Positions 52,324 to 60,513 of a stretch of 64,000 nucleotides of DNA are shown here, piece after piece (the first letter of the stretch is position 1; each line of letters starts with the position of its first letter). The notes below the pieces were generated by a model, which worked only from the letters and a program-made list of their open reading frames with translations, was not told where the DNA came from and ran no database searches. Origin of the DNA: JBIOJM01 sp044450785 (lineage in GTDB: Bacteria > Planctomycetota > Planctomycetia > Isosphaerales > Isosphaeraceae). The DNA is taken from the NCBI GenBank assembly GCA_044450785.1, contig JBIOJM010000004.1:9926-73925 (forward strand). The letters run 5' to 3'. The position numbers and the translations under genes are program-made.

Positions 52324-52716
52324 CTACCATGGTTCGGCGAAGTCGCTGACGACGGTCTGATCTTCCTCGGGGGTCAATTTCCGGAGAAGCCGACCCATAT
52401 TCTTGTAGCCAACGGCCAGAACCTCTTTGCCCTGATCAGTCTTTCGGTACACGAAGGGCTGCCCGCCGAAGTAATACTGAAGCTTGCAGCCCTCGAGGAG
52501 ACGTTCCCGCGCTTCTCCCACGACGGGCCGCCCTTGGGCCGCCATGTTCTCGACCTCCCGCTCCACGGCCTTCTCGACTTCCGGGGGGGTTGCCAGGAGG
52601 CGGACTGGACCAAGAAGGGCCTCATAACGAGTCGCATCGGCACGTTTGACCCGTGGGAGGCCCGATCGCGTCCCGCGGTGTCGTCCTTCCTGCACCCGCT
52701 GTTCTTTCGGCTCCAT
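52324..52716 (-). CDS. Hypothetical protein, unknown family
   Basis: 130 aa, ATG 52716. N-terminus basic (RVQEGRHRGTRSGLPRVKRAD), then a helical segment PPEVEKAVEREVENMAAQGR and a C-terminal KNMGRLLRKLTPEEDQTVVSDFAEPW. No recognised domain, signal or TM helix. The open frame and composition support it moderately. It lies between the large inverted repeat and the oxidoreductase gene, same strand as the latter. Confidence 0.45.
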   Translation of the reverse strand: MEPKEQRVQEGRHRGTRSGLPRVKRADATRYEALLGPVRLLATPPEVEKAVEREVENMAAQGRPVVGEARERLLEGCKLQYYFGGQPFVYRKTDQGKEVLAVGYKNMGRLLRKLTPEEDQTVVSDFAEPW

Positions 52717-52829
52717 TGCTCTCGACTCCGCGCCCGTAACGTCAGGTATCGTACCCCACGACTACTTCGATTATACCTGCTGTGCTGCCCGGTTATGGAG
52801 GGCTCTCCCGCTTCGGGCACATAATCCGC

Positions 52830-54191
52830 TCACGCCAGGCTCCACGGCTTGCGATATTCGTAGTGCAAGAGCTGGTTGGCTTCCTCGCAATTGGTGAAGC
52901 GCTCGGCCGCCGGGTCCCACTCCAGCCGTTTGCGGGTGGCGAGGGCGATGTTGCCCAGGTGGGCGAAGGTGGTCGAGCGGTGGCCCTCCTCGATGTCGGC
53001 ATTGGGCCGCTTGCGGCTCTTGACGCAATCGAGGAAGTCGCGGGCGGCGAGCTGGTCGAGGTCGCCGTCGGTCGACTTGACGACCTCACTCTTGCGGCGC
53101 GGGGCGGGGTCCTGGAACGCACCGCCACGCTCCGGAACGATCTCGTAGCGGTCGGTCCTGGCGTAGACCGTCCCGAGCGTCCCTTGCAGCTCCACCTCGG
53201 CGTTGTGGCCCAGCACCGGTTGCCCGTTCGCCTCGTGGATGCTGAAGACGGTCAGCATCCGCGAGGCGTGCTCGAAGATCGCCTCGGTCGTATCCGGGAT
53301 GGTTCGATCGTCGTCGACGGCGTACCGCCCCCCGTGCGCCGACACCGATGACGGGGCCAGCTCACCCGTCAACCAGCGGATCGCGTCGAAATAGTGCACA
53401 CCCCAGTTGGCCATCTGCGACGAGTAGAGATGCCACCAGCGGAACTTGTAAGGAAGGATGGTCGCCTGGAAGGGTCGAGCCGGCCGCGGGCCCAGCCACG
53501 CGTCCCAGTCGAGGTCAGCCGGCGGTTCGGATTCGGGAGCGTGGCCGATCCCACCGGGGCTCATGTTGCTACAGAACGCGGCGCGAGCCACGGTGACCTT
53601 GCCGATCGCGCCTGAGCGAACCACCTCCGCGAGCTGCGCGAACATCCGGGACGAGCGGCGGTGCGTGCCGACCTGGACGATCCGCTCGTACTTGCGCGCG
53701 GCCTCAACCATCGCCCGGCCCTCGACGACCGTGATCGATAACGGCTTCTCGACATAGACGTCCTTGCCAGCCTTGCAGGCGGCGATCATCTGGATCGCAT
53801 GCCAGTGGTCCGGCGTGGCGATCACGACGGCGTCGATGTCCTTGCGATCGAGCATCGCCCGGAAGTCCTTGACGCGGGCAACGCCCCCCTCGAGCTTGGG
53901 CATCTGGGGGATGCGCTTGCCGAGACCGGCGAACCGGGGGTCGAGCCGATCGATCGCGCCGTTGAGATAGGGTTCATAGACATCGCACAGGGCGACGACC
54001 CTGGCGTCGGGATGGGCCAGGAAACCCCGCAAGAGCTGGCAGCCGCGATTGCCCACGCCGATGAACCCGAGCCGCACCTGGTCGTTGGCACCCAGAACGC
54101 GGCCGGGCTCCAGGCCCAAGGCGGCGGCCGCAGCGGTTGAGGCCGTGACGGCGGTCCTGGAAAACGCACGACGGCTGATGCCTTGCGACAT
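52830..54191 (-). CDS. Tat-exported Gfo/Idh/MocA oxidoreductase
   Basis: 453 aa from ATG 54191 with GGGAGG 7 nt upstream. The start SRRAFSRTAVTASTAAAAALG is a twin-arginine signal. NAD(P)-binding Rossmann motif VRLGFIGVGNRGCQLL, then VYVEKPLSITVVEGRAM with the EKP motif of the family, then the C-terminal beta-sheet domain. Planctomycetes carry many such exported paralogues, presumed to act on sugars in the periplasm. Substrate unknown. Confidence 0.87.
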   Translation of the reverse strand: MSQGISRRAFSRTAVTASTAAAAALGLEPGRVLGANDQVRLGFIGVGNRGCQLLRGFLAHPDARVVALCDVYEPYLNGAIDRLDPRFAGLGKRIPQMPKLEGGVARVKDFRAMLDRKDIDAVVIATPDHWHAIQMIAACKAGKDVYVEKPLSITVVEGRAMVEAARKYERIVQVGTHRRSSRMFAQLAEVVRSGAIGKVTVARAAFCSNMSPGGIGHAPESEPPADLDWDAWLGPRPARPFQATILPYKFRWWHLYSSQMANWGVHYFDAIRWLTGELAPSSVSAHGGRYAVDDDRTIPDTTEAIFEHASRMLTVFSIHEANGQPVLGHNAEVELQGTLGTVYARTDRYEIVPERGGAFQDPAPRRKSEVVKSTDGDLDQLAARDFLDCVKSRKRPNADIEEGHRSTTFAHLGNIALATRKRLEWDPAAERFTNCEEANQLLHYEYRKPWSLA

Positions 54192-54446
54192 GGTCGAACC
54201 TCCCTTCCAATCGTCTGGAACCCATCGAACGCGCGGCAACGGATTCAGCGATCACGAGCCGGTTGCCACGCGTCCATCAGACTGCGCCGGCCGATCGAAG
54301 TCAATGGAGCGACGCAACGACGTCGCATGCCATAGGTCGACAGGCAACACGGCCCCTGACGCGGTAGAATGATTCCAGGAAGGGCATCTCTGAATCGCAG
54401 AGGGTCGCCCTCCAAGCGATGGCGGACATTCGCGCTCTCAGCGTAG

Positions 54447-54466
54447 GTCAGGCTTTCCAGCCTGAC
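54447..54466. repeat. Dispersed planctomycete hairpin (VGQAFQPD repeat)
   Basis: gtcaggct-ttcc-agcctgac: a perfect 8-bp stem with a 4-nt loop, preceded by gcgtag. Read through, it encodes VGQAFQPDS. I know this palindrome as very frequent between genes in planctomycete genomes; its mobility mechanism is not established. It lies 37 bp upstream of the next gene's ATG. Confidence 0.7.
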
Positions 54467-54502
54467 TCCAGTAACATGGATCAAGGGGCGGAAGGAGCAA
54501 CC

Positions 54503-55081
54503 ATGGCGCGCCGCGGCCTTTTGAGCCTGATCGTGCTTGTCCTGGCGATCCCGACAGCGGCGGGAGCGACGGAGTTCGGCCCCGGAGAGGCCGCCGCCGG
54601 TGCCCATGCGGCCCGGCCGCCGGCGCGGAACGCCGAGTTCAAAGTCATCGTCTGGTACCGCCGCGACGACCCGTTGGGGACGTTCAAGTACGAGGTCTAC
54701 GACCTGCGCCGGAATCAGGACATCGAGAAGATCGACGCCTGGATCAATGAGGTTCGGACGAAATATCCCGCGTACATCCTCTCCGTGCATGACGTCGAGC
54801 TCAAACGCGAGGTAGGCGCGACCGAGTCGCTCAAGGTCGGTTCCGTGATCCAGCGCGAGCTGACGATCGCCGCCGGCCTCGCCGGGATCGTTGTCGGAGG
54901 AGGATTCGAGCGCCGTCCGGGTCAGGGACTCGGCATGAGTTCCGCGACGCCGTCTTCCAGGACCAGCCCGGCTCCACGATTCAATCGGCTGCCAGGCTCT
55001 CCAGGAGGCGACAGGGGCTATCTCAACCCAAATCCCCCAACATTCCCGGTCCCCGTGCCTTACCCCCATCTTCCTCCATAA
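54503..55081 (+). CDS. Exported hypothetical protein
   Basis: 192 aa, ATG 54503 with AAGGAG 5-6 nt upstream, placing the start after the hairpin. Signal peptide RRGLLSLIVLVLAIPTAAGA. The conserved-looking centre is EFKVIVWYRRDDPLGTFKYEVYDLRRNQDIEKIDAWINEVRTKYPAYILSVHDVELKR, with a Gly/Pro-rich tail ending VPVPYPHLPP. Family not recognised; probably periplasmic or surface-associated. Confidence 0.65.
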   Translation: MARRGLLSLIVLVLAIPTAAGATEFGPGEAAAGAHAARPPARNAEFKVIVWYRRDDPLGTFKYEVYDLRRNQDIEKIDAWINEVRTKYPAYILSVHDVELKREVGATESLKVGSVIQRELTIAAGLAGIVVGGGFERRPGQGLGMSSATPSSRTSPAPRFNRLPGSPGGDRGYLNPNPPTFPVPVPYPHLPP

Positions 55082-55347
55082 CGGATGAGTTTGGGCGAGT
55101 TGGTCGGTTGGAAACGTACGGACGAGGCGTGATGTTGGCGGGTTGCGTTCGCAAGAATCGCTCTTGACCGTTCGTGTCGAAACCGATATGGTCCGGCTGC
55201 CATCGGGTCAGCTCGACCCTTGGTCGTCCGTCTCACAGGGAAGTGAGTGGGCGGAACTGTCGCGGCGGAACTGTCGCGATCGACGCGGCTCGGTTCTCGA
55301 GTTGCGTCCGGGGGTCCTCCCCGACCGCTGCGCAAGGAGGCAGGTCC

Positions 55348-57444
55348 ATGCGGCGAACAGTCCCCAGGTGTCTCTGGGCTCGCGGTGCGCTGGTCGCGAT
55401 GGTGGTGCTGGTGGCACTGACCCAGATGGGTGTCGGTCCCACCAAGAAGAAGGGGAAGGGAACACCGCCGAAAGTCCAGGAGACCGTGGGGGACCTCTCG
55501 TTCGTGGTCAGCAGGGGCGAGATGAAGGTGGAAGGAGTCGGTCTCGTCGTCGGGCTGGACAACACGGGGGCAGACCCACCGCCGTCGTGGTATCGCAAGC
55601 AACTCGTCGACGAGATGAGCAAGGCCGGCGTGGAGAAAGCCGAAAAGCTGCTGGCCAATCCCGCGGTCTCGATGGTGCTGGTGCGGCTGACGATCCCGAT
55701 TGGAGTCAGCCCCAAGGACCGGCTCGACGTCCAGGTCGAAGTTCCACCGGCTTGCGGTACCAAGAGTTTGGCGGGCGGTTACCTGCTGATGGCCCGGCTG
55801 CGCGAAGTGATGCTCGCCGGCGGCTCGCCCAAGGGCGGCCCCGAGGTGGCGATCGCCCAGGGGCCGGTGATGATCGGCACGCCGGCCAAGCCGAACGATC
55901 CCAAGGTCGGCCGCATCTTGGGCGGGGGCAAGGTCAAGAAGGACTATCCCTTCACCCTTGTCATCAAGGAGAACCGAGAGAGCATCCGCACGTCCAAGAT
56001 GCTTGAAACGGTTGTCAACGAGCGTTTCCACCAGACCGAGAGTGGGCATCAGAAGGGAGCGGCCACGGCGAAAACACCCAGTTTCCTCGAGCTCAAGGTT
56101 CCCACGTTCTACCACCAGAACCAGGAACGCTTCTTCCGCGTCGTCCAGTGCTTACAGATGATCGACAGTCCCGAGCTGCGGACCCGCCGGATCGCAGCCT
56201 GGAGCAAGGAGCTGGTCGATCCGCAGACTGCCGGAGTGGCGGCCCTCAAGCTAGAAGGGTTGGGCAGCGCGTCCATCGAGTCGCTCCAGGCGGCACTGAA
56301 AACGCCCAACCCCCAGGTGCGCTTCTTCTGCGCCGAAGCGCTGGCCTATCTCAACGATACCGCGGGCGTGGACGCTCTGGGTGAGACCGTCATCCAGCAA
56401 CCCAAGTTTCGGACCTACGCGCTGGCGGCCCTGGCGGCCATGGACCAGCCCGCGTCTCATCTGAAGCTGCGCAAGTTGATGGACGAGCCCAGCATTGAAG
56501 TCCGCTACGGTGCGTTCAACGCCCTGCGAACCCTCGATGCCCACGACCCGTTCCTGGGTCTTGTACGCGTGCTCGACGAGCCGAAACGGGACGAGGAGTT
56601 TGACGAGGATTCACCCGACTCGATGGCGCTGGCCATCGTGGCCGCGACCCGCCGCCGGTCCAACCGGGACGATCCGTTCGCCCTCTACGTCGTCGACTCG
56701 GAAGGCCCCCCATTGGTCCATGTGTCGCGGACCCGCCGATCCGAAATCGTCATCTTCGGCCGCCAGCAGAAGCTACTGCCGCCGATCGTGCTCGGTACCG
56801 GACCCATCTTGCTTAATGCCGCCGACAACGACGACAAGATCGAGGTCAGCAAGATCGTGCCCAGCCGGTTCGGAGATGCCGACATCAAGCTGACGACCAC
56901 GCTCGAGCTGGCCGAGGTGGTTCGGCGGATGGCCAACGTCGGGGCTTCCTATCCTGACGTCGTCGCCATCCTCGAAACCGCCCAGCGGCAGAAGAACCTG
57001 CCCGGCGAGCTCGTCGTCGACGCGGCGCCGATCGCGAACCGCATGTACCTCGAAGCCATCCTGGGCAAGGATGTGACGTCCAAACGCGATGACGCCGTGA
57101 AACGGACATCGGGACAATCCTCCAAGTCGGACCGGCGCTGGTTTTTCGGAATCTTCGGCAGGAACACGGATGGCCCAATCAAGAACGACACCGCTCGAAG
57201 TCCGAGCAAGAATGCAACCATCATGTCGGGACAGGACACGGTCTCCAGTACAGACCCGAGCGCGCTCAGCAATCAAAACACCAACCCCGAGCCGAGTCCG
57301 AGCGGTGATGCCAAAAAAGGCGACACCTCGACGGATGGGTTAACGCCTCCGAAAGATGAAGCTGTGCAGAAAGCCAAGGTCGAGGAGACGCCACCGCCTC
57401 GGCGGCGGTTATTCGACTTCTTCCGTGGGAGTGACAATTCATGA
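55348..57444 (+). CDS. Exported FlgI-like (P-ring) plus HEAT-repeat protein
   Basis: 698 aa, ATG 55348 with AAGGAGG 7 nt upstream. Signal peptide GALVAMVVLVALTQMGVG. Residues ~50-240 resemble the flagellar P-ring protein FlgI (VEGVGLVVGLDNTGADPP; IPIGVSPKDRLDVQVEVPP; GGYLLMARL; TLVIKENRESIRTSKMLETVVNERF). Residues ~300-420 form HEAT-like repeats (LEGLGSASIESLQAALKTPNPQVRFFCAEALAYL). A low-complexity Ser/Asn/Pro tail ends the protein. No other flagellar gene is nearby, so it is unlikely to be a true P-ring; perhaps an envelope ring or secretion factor. Confidence 0.75.
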   Translation: MRRTVPRCLWARGALVAMVVLVALTQMGVGPTKKKGKGTPPKVQETVGDLSFVVSRGEMKVEGVGLVVGLDNTGADPPPSWYRKQLVDEMSKAGVEKAEKLLANPAVSMVLVRLTIPIGVSPKDRLDVQVEVPPACGTKSLAGGYLLMARLREVMLAGGSPKGGPEVAIAQGPVMIGTPAKPNDPKVGRILGGGKVKKDYPFTLVIKENRESIRTSKMLETVVNERFHQTESGHQKGAATAKTPSFLELKVPTFYHQNQERFFRVVQCLQMIDSPELRTRRIAAWSKELVDPQTAGVAALKLEGLGSASIESLQAALKTPNPQVRFFCAEALAYLNDTAGVDALGETVIQQPKFRTYALAALAAMDQPASHLKLRKLMDEPSIEVRYGAFNALRTLDAHDPFLGLVRVLDEPKRDEEFDEDSPDSMALAIVAATRRRSNRDDPFALYVVDSEGPPLVHVSRTRRSEIVIFGRQQKLLPPIVLGTGPILLNAADNDDKIEVSKIVPSRFGDADIKLTTTLELAEVVRRMANVGASYPDVVAILETAQRQKNLPGELVVDAAPIANRMYLEAILGKDVTSKRDDAVKRTSGQSSKSDRRWFFGIFGRNTDGPIKNDTARSPSKNATIMSGQDTVSSTDPSALSNQNTNPEPSPSGDAKKGDTSTDGLTPPKDEAVQKAKVEETPPPRRRLFDFFRGSDNS

Positions 57445-58210
57445 GCTGGCACGTCGGTTTTTCATCGACCCATCTCATGATCTAAGTCTAAATGGATCTT
57501 GAAGATAGAAATGATGATCGCGATTTCTCAATCCTGAGAAGTACCGGATTGCAGTGGTCGGAAACGCGTCTCGGGAGCCAGCCCATCACGAAACACACGC
57601 AATCATGTTTGGACTCTCGTTGGAGAGGATCTGAGTCGCGCCGAGGCGACATTTTGTCTAATTTCGCAACTATGACGTAACTCCTACTGGCAGCAAGGAC
57701 TTCACAAGCCTGACAGCCCCGAAGATCGGCTTGAATGGTTGGGCTAGCCCTGGCCCCTCTTAAAGTCCCACGCCGCGCGGTTCGAATATTAGTCTTGACG
57801 GTCAGGGCCGCTACAGCAAGGAGGCGAGCGACACCCCTTGTATGTCGCCGGGCCAGACCGCTCCCCGCACGCACCTGGCGCGGGGAGGTCTCCGAACTTG
57901 ACCGGAGTGGAGTCGGGTTCCCGATCCGTCACTCACTCGCCGGTAACGGCAGCGGACGCCTCGACACGAACCGGCGGCATGACCGTTGGTTTAACCGGGG
58001 AATCCGTTGCAGCCTGGTCACGATCAAGAACGGGGGCGGGGTCGGAGCGACTTGCACGATTGCCGTCTCTCGCGGCGGCTCATTCGCGTTGCTTTGCGCG
58101 TGAGCCTCACCGCCGAGCCGGGACTGTCACCGCGCCGACATGGTTCCTATCCGGAGGGAGGAGGAAGCCTCCGTGGTCTCGCACCGAACTGGGCGAGTGG
58201 AGTCCTCGAG
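57445..58210. other. Intergenic region, 766 bp
   Basis: Several short open frames occur but none has a family, a good ribosome site and protein-like composition together. The AT content is higher at 57480-57700. It probably contains the promoter of the HTH-receiver gene and some debris. Nothing else is supported. Confidence 0.4.
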
Positions 58211-58786
58211 ATGAAAAAAGTCTTTACAACCGGCCAGGTCGCGAAAATCTGTAAAGTCGCACCTCGGACCGTGAGCAAGTGGTTCGACTCAGGCCGCTTG
58301 CGTGGTTATCGCATCCCCGGCTCGCAGGATCGTCGCATCCCGCGGGAGCATCTTCTGCGGTTCCTCAAGGAGCATGGAATGCCCTTGGGCGATCTCGAAG
58401 CCGAGGTTTATCATAAGGTGCTGGTTGTCGGGGCCGATGCCCCGCTCCAGTCGATTCTTCGTGACCATCTCCGCGAAACCGACGATTTCCGTATCGAGAC
58501 GGCGGCTTCGGGATTCGAGGCGGGGATCCGTGCCGAGAGCTTCCACCCCGACTGCATCATCATCGACATGGCCCTGGGCCGCATCGAGGCCGGTCAGATC
58601 GCGCAGAATCTTCGCAAGAGCCCGGATCATCTCGGGACGATTCTGCTCGCCTTGACCAGCGACGAACCGGGCGAGGAAACCTTCACGCTCGGGTTTAACG
58701 ACGCATTCAAAAAACCGTTCGACGGGGCGCTCCTGGCCGAGCGCGTCCGCCGCTTGATCTCGCAGAAGAAGGCCGACGAACCCTGA
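58211..58786 (+). CDS. HTH (excisionase/MerR-like) plus receiver-domain regulator
   Basis: 191 aa, ATG 58211. Residues 5-57 form an excisionase-type DNA-binding domain (FTTGQVAKICKVAPRTVSKWFDSGRLRGYRIPGSQDRRIPREHLLRFL). Residues ~67-185 form a receiver domain: LVVGADAPLQSIL, phospho-acceptor Asp119 in CIIIDMALG, and the KKPFD lysine near 167. The first acidic pair of the receiver is reduced to one Asp. The order DNA-binding then receiver is the reverse of standard response regulators. No kinase gene is adjacent. A strong terminator follows. Confidence 0.82.
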   Translation: MKKVFTTGQVAKICKVAPRTVSKWFDSGRLRGYRIPGSQDRRIPREHLLRFLKEHGMPLGDLEAEVYHKVLVVGADAPLQSILRDHLRETDDFRIETAASGFEAGIRAESFHPDCIIIDMALGRIEAGQIAQNLRKSPDHLGTILLALTSDEPGEETFTLGFNDAFKKPFDGALLAERVRRLISQKKADEP

Positions 58787-58837
58787 GGCGCGGAGCCAAG
58801 GGAACCCGACATCCCCTCGGAAGCCATTTTCCGAGCT

Positions 58838-58912
58838 GAACGAGCCCACGCGGACCGCTCTCTCTCCCGGCGAAAGCCGGGATGAGGCGGGTCGCCGGCT
58901 CGTTCTTTTTTT
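58838..58912 (+). terminator. Rho-independent terminator after the HTH-receiver gene
   Basis: gaacgagcc (58838-58846) pairs with ggctcgttc (58897-58905), directly followed by seven T. An inner hairpin cccggc-gaaa-gccggg (58866-58881) sits in the loop. A clear intrinsic terminator. Confidence 0.88.
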
Positions 58913-59146
58913 CCTGGCGCCCTCCCGGCTACGATGGATTGAAGGAGGGCTCGTCATGAATATCATCGGTCAGCCTGTGATCGCTTCCCACAATTGGGCG
59001 TCGATGAACCTCGAGAGATGGGCGACGTTGTCCGTCGCCACGGTCACTGTATCGTTCGTGCCGGCCGCCAACTCGGCTTGGGCCGCCAAAAGGAACACGA
59101 GTCTCATTCCCGGAAGCGCCTGCGCGGGGACAGGGGTTCCTCGTCA

Positions 59147-59689
59147 ATGGCCGTGTGCGCTCTGGAGGACGCCTACCACGGGCTCCTGATCGGGCCGTGC
59201 GACGAGGCAATCTCGGGCCCGGAAGAAGGCGCATGCCGGCTGGTCTTCAAGATGTTCGTGACCATGAACGAAGGCTTGGATTGCAACTACGAGGAATGGG
59301 TCCGGCTATTTCGTGGAGCTGTTCATGAGGCCGCGGCCCTGCACAAAAAAGGCGAGATCGTGGAACCCTGTCAGCTCGCGGAGGCTGAGCAAGCCGCCCA
59401 GACTGGCATGCCGATTTTGCTCGAAGAGGGCTGCCGCATCGAGCGTCGAGGCGAGGGGTGGGTCATCGTCGACCCGTCGGGCGGTTGCTTGTTCGAGATT
59501 GAGAGATGCATGTGGTCGAGTGACGAGCCACGCGTCTTCGACACGCCCGCCGGAGCAGTCGCAGCGTTCCTGCGAGCCCAGGCGTACTGCGAGGGCCGAA
59601 AAAGACGCTACCGAGAGGCGATGATCCGCCTCGGACGTCCCCTGCAGGGACCGTCACGTTACGAGGAGGAATCCTCCCTCGGGAACTGA
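59147..59689 (+). CDS. Hypothetical protein, unknown family
   Basis: 180 aa from ATG 59147 (MAVCALEDAYHGLLIGPC); the frame is open back to 58994. Acidic, soluble and helical: EEWVRLFRGAVHEAAALHKKGEIVEP, a central GEGWVIVDPSGGCLFEIERCMW, and PAGAVAAFLRAQAYCEGRKRRYREAMIRLG. Not recognised. A strong ribosome site (GGAGG) precedes a different ATG at 58956 whose frame ends at 59189, so the 5' end of this gene may be frameshifted. Confidence 0.45.
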   Translation: MAVCALEDAYHGLLIGPCDEAISGPEEGACRLVFKMFVTMNEGLDCNYEEWVRLFRGAVHEAAALHKKGEIVEPCQLAEAEQAAQTGMPILLEEGCRIERRGEGWVIVDPSGGCLFEIERCMWSSDEPRVFDTPAGAVAAFLRAQAYCEGRKRRYREAMIRLGRPLQGPSRYEEESSLGN

Positions 59690-59713
59690 GCGAAATGGGG
59701 CATTTCCTTGGAT

Positions 59714-59750
59714 GGCAGACACCGAGGATTTTAAGTCCTCAGTGTCTGCC
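59714..59750. repeat. 15-bp stem hairpin with tRNA-Leu(UAA)-like loop
   Basis: ggcagacaccgagga-ttttaag-tcctcagtgtctgcc pairs at 14 of 15 positions. The inner part, gagga-ttttaag-tcctc, looks like a tRNA anticodon arm with TAA (Leu), and ggcagacac resembles the D-arm end of tRNA-Leu. No T arm follows, so it is not a tRNA gene. It may be a tRNA fragment or a transcription-end hairpin. Confidence 0.55.
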
Positions 59751-60513
59751 GCGAGCGTGGCGTTGGGCTGATGTTGCGGTGGCGTTTAACTCATTGTTCT
59801 ATATGCCAGTTACACCGCTGACTTTCTCGGGATCGATTGTGGCCGCATTGGGCTGGCACGGCCACTCGTCTTACCAAATTCTTACCAAGTCGGGCGAAAT
59901 CACCAGCTTTGCGAAGACGCGGCACTACGGGAACTGTCGCGAATTGGCACTGGGATACCGTCTACATTAACGGTTCAGATCAGGCGGCTTCGCCGAAGCT
60001 GTCGTTCTGGCGTGCGTCCACGAGGATACGGCGTGAATCGACTGCGTGACGTGCTATCCAATCACGGGGCCGTTGGGCCCGTCGGTCGATGCGACCGACA
60101 CGCGTAAACATGTCCGGAATCCGGACAAGCCGTCTCGCCAATCCAAGGTTAGAATTCATGCTGACCGGGCCCTGACATGCTGACAGCCGGGTCAGGCCAA
60201 TCGGGAGTTCGGCGGCAGGACGGTCAGCGACAACCCGCCGCGCCACATCGGCGTCGGCTTCTGCTGCGACTTGTGAACGGAGGCCTCAAGACCGATCACC
60301 CAGCGGCGCTGGTCGAGCGGCTGTACGACATCGTGAATCACTGAGCCACGCGCCGCGCACAACGGCCTTTCGCCCAGTTCAAACAGCCGCTTCCGCCATG
60401 ACTTTCGGCAATCGCTCGGCTAAGATGGTCTTCGATCGAATACCGTGGGCGGCGAGGAATCCGTGCGACGCGACGACCGCGCCGGAATTGGTCGGCGATG
60501 GACGAGAATAGCC
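59751..60513. other. Intergenic region before the kinase-TIR gene, 763 bp
   Basis: No supported gene. A short tail (60274-60346, frame LVNGGLKTDHPAALVERLYDIVNH) looks like the end of a lost gene. The stretch between 59750 and 60430 has irregular codon content and probably contains remnants plus the promoter for the kinase-TIR gene. Confidence 0.4.

Noticed and set aside
55348..57444. Genuine flagellar P-ring gene flgI
   Set aside because: Twice the usual length, with HEAT repeats and no flagellar neighbours.
57445..58210. Short open frames in the 57.4-58.2 kb gap as genes
   Set aside because: None combines start site, composition and family support.
58956..59189. 77-codon frame with a strong GGAGG site
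   Set aside because: The translation changes character after about 50 residues and overlaps the better-looking frame at 59147; noted only as a possible frameshifted 5' end.
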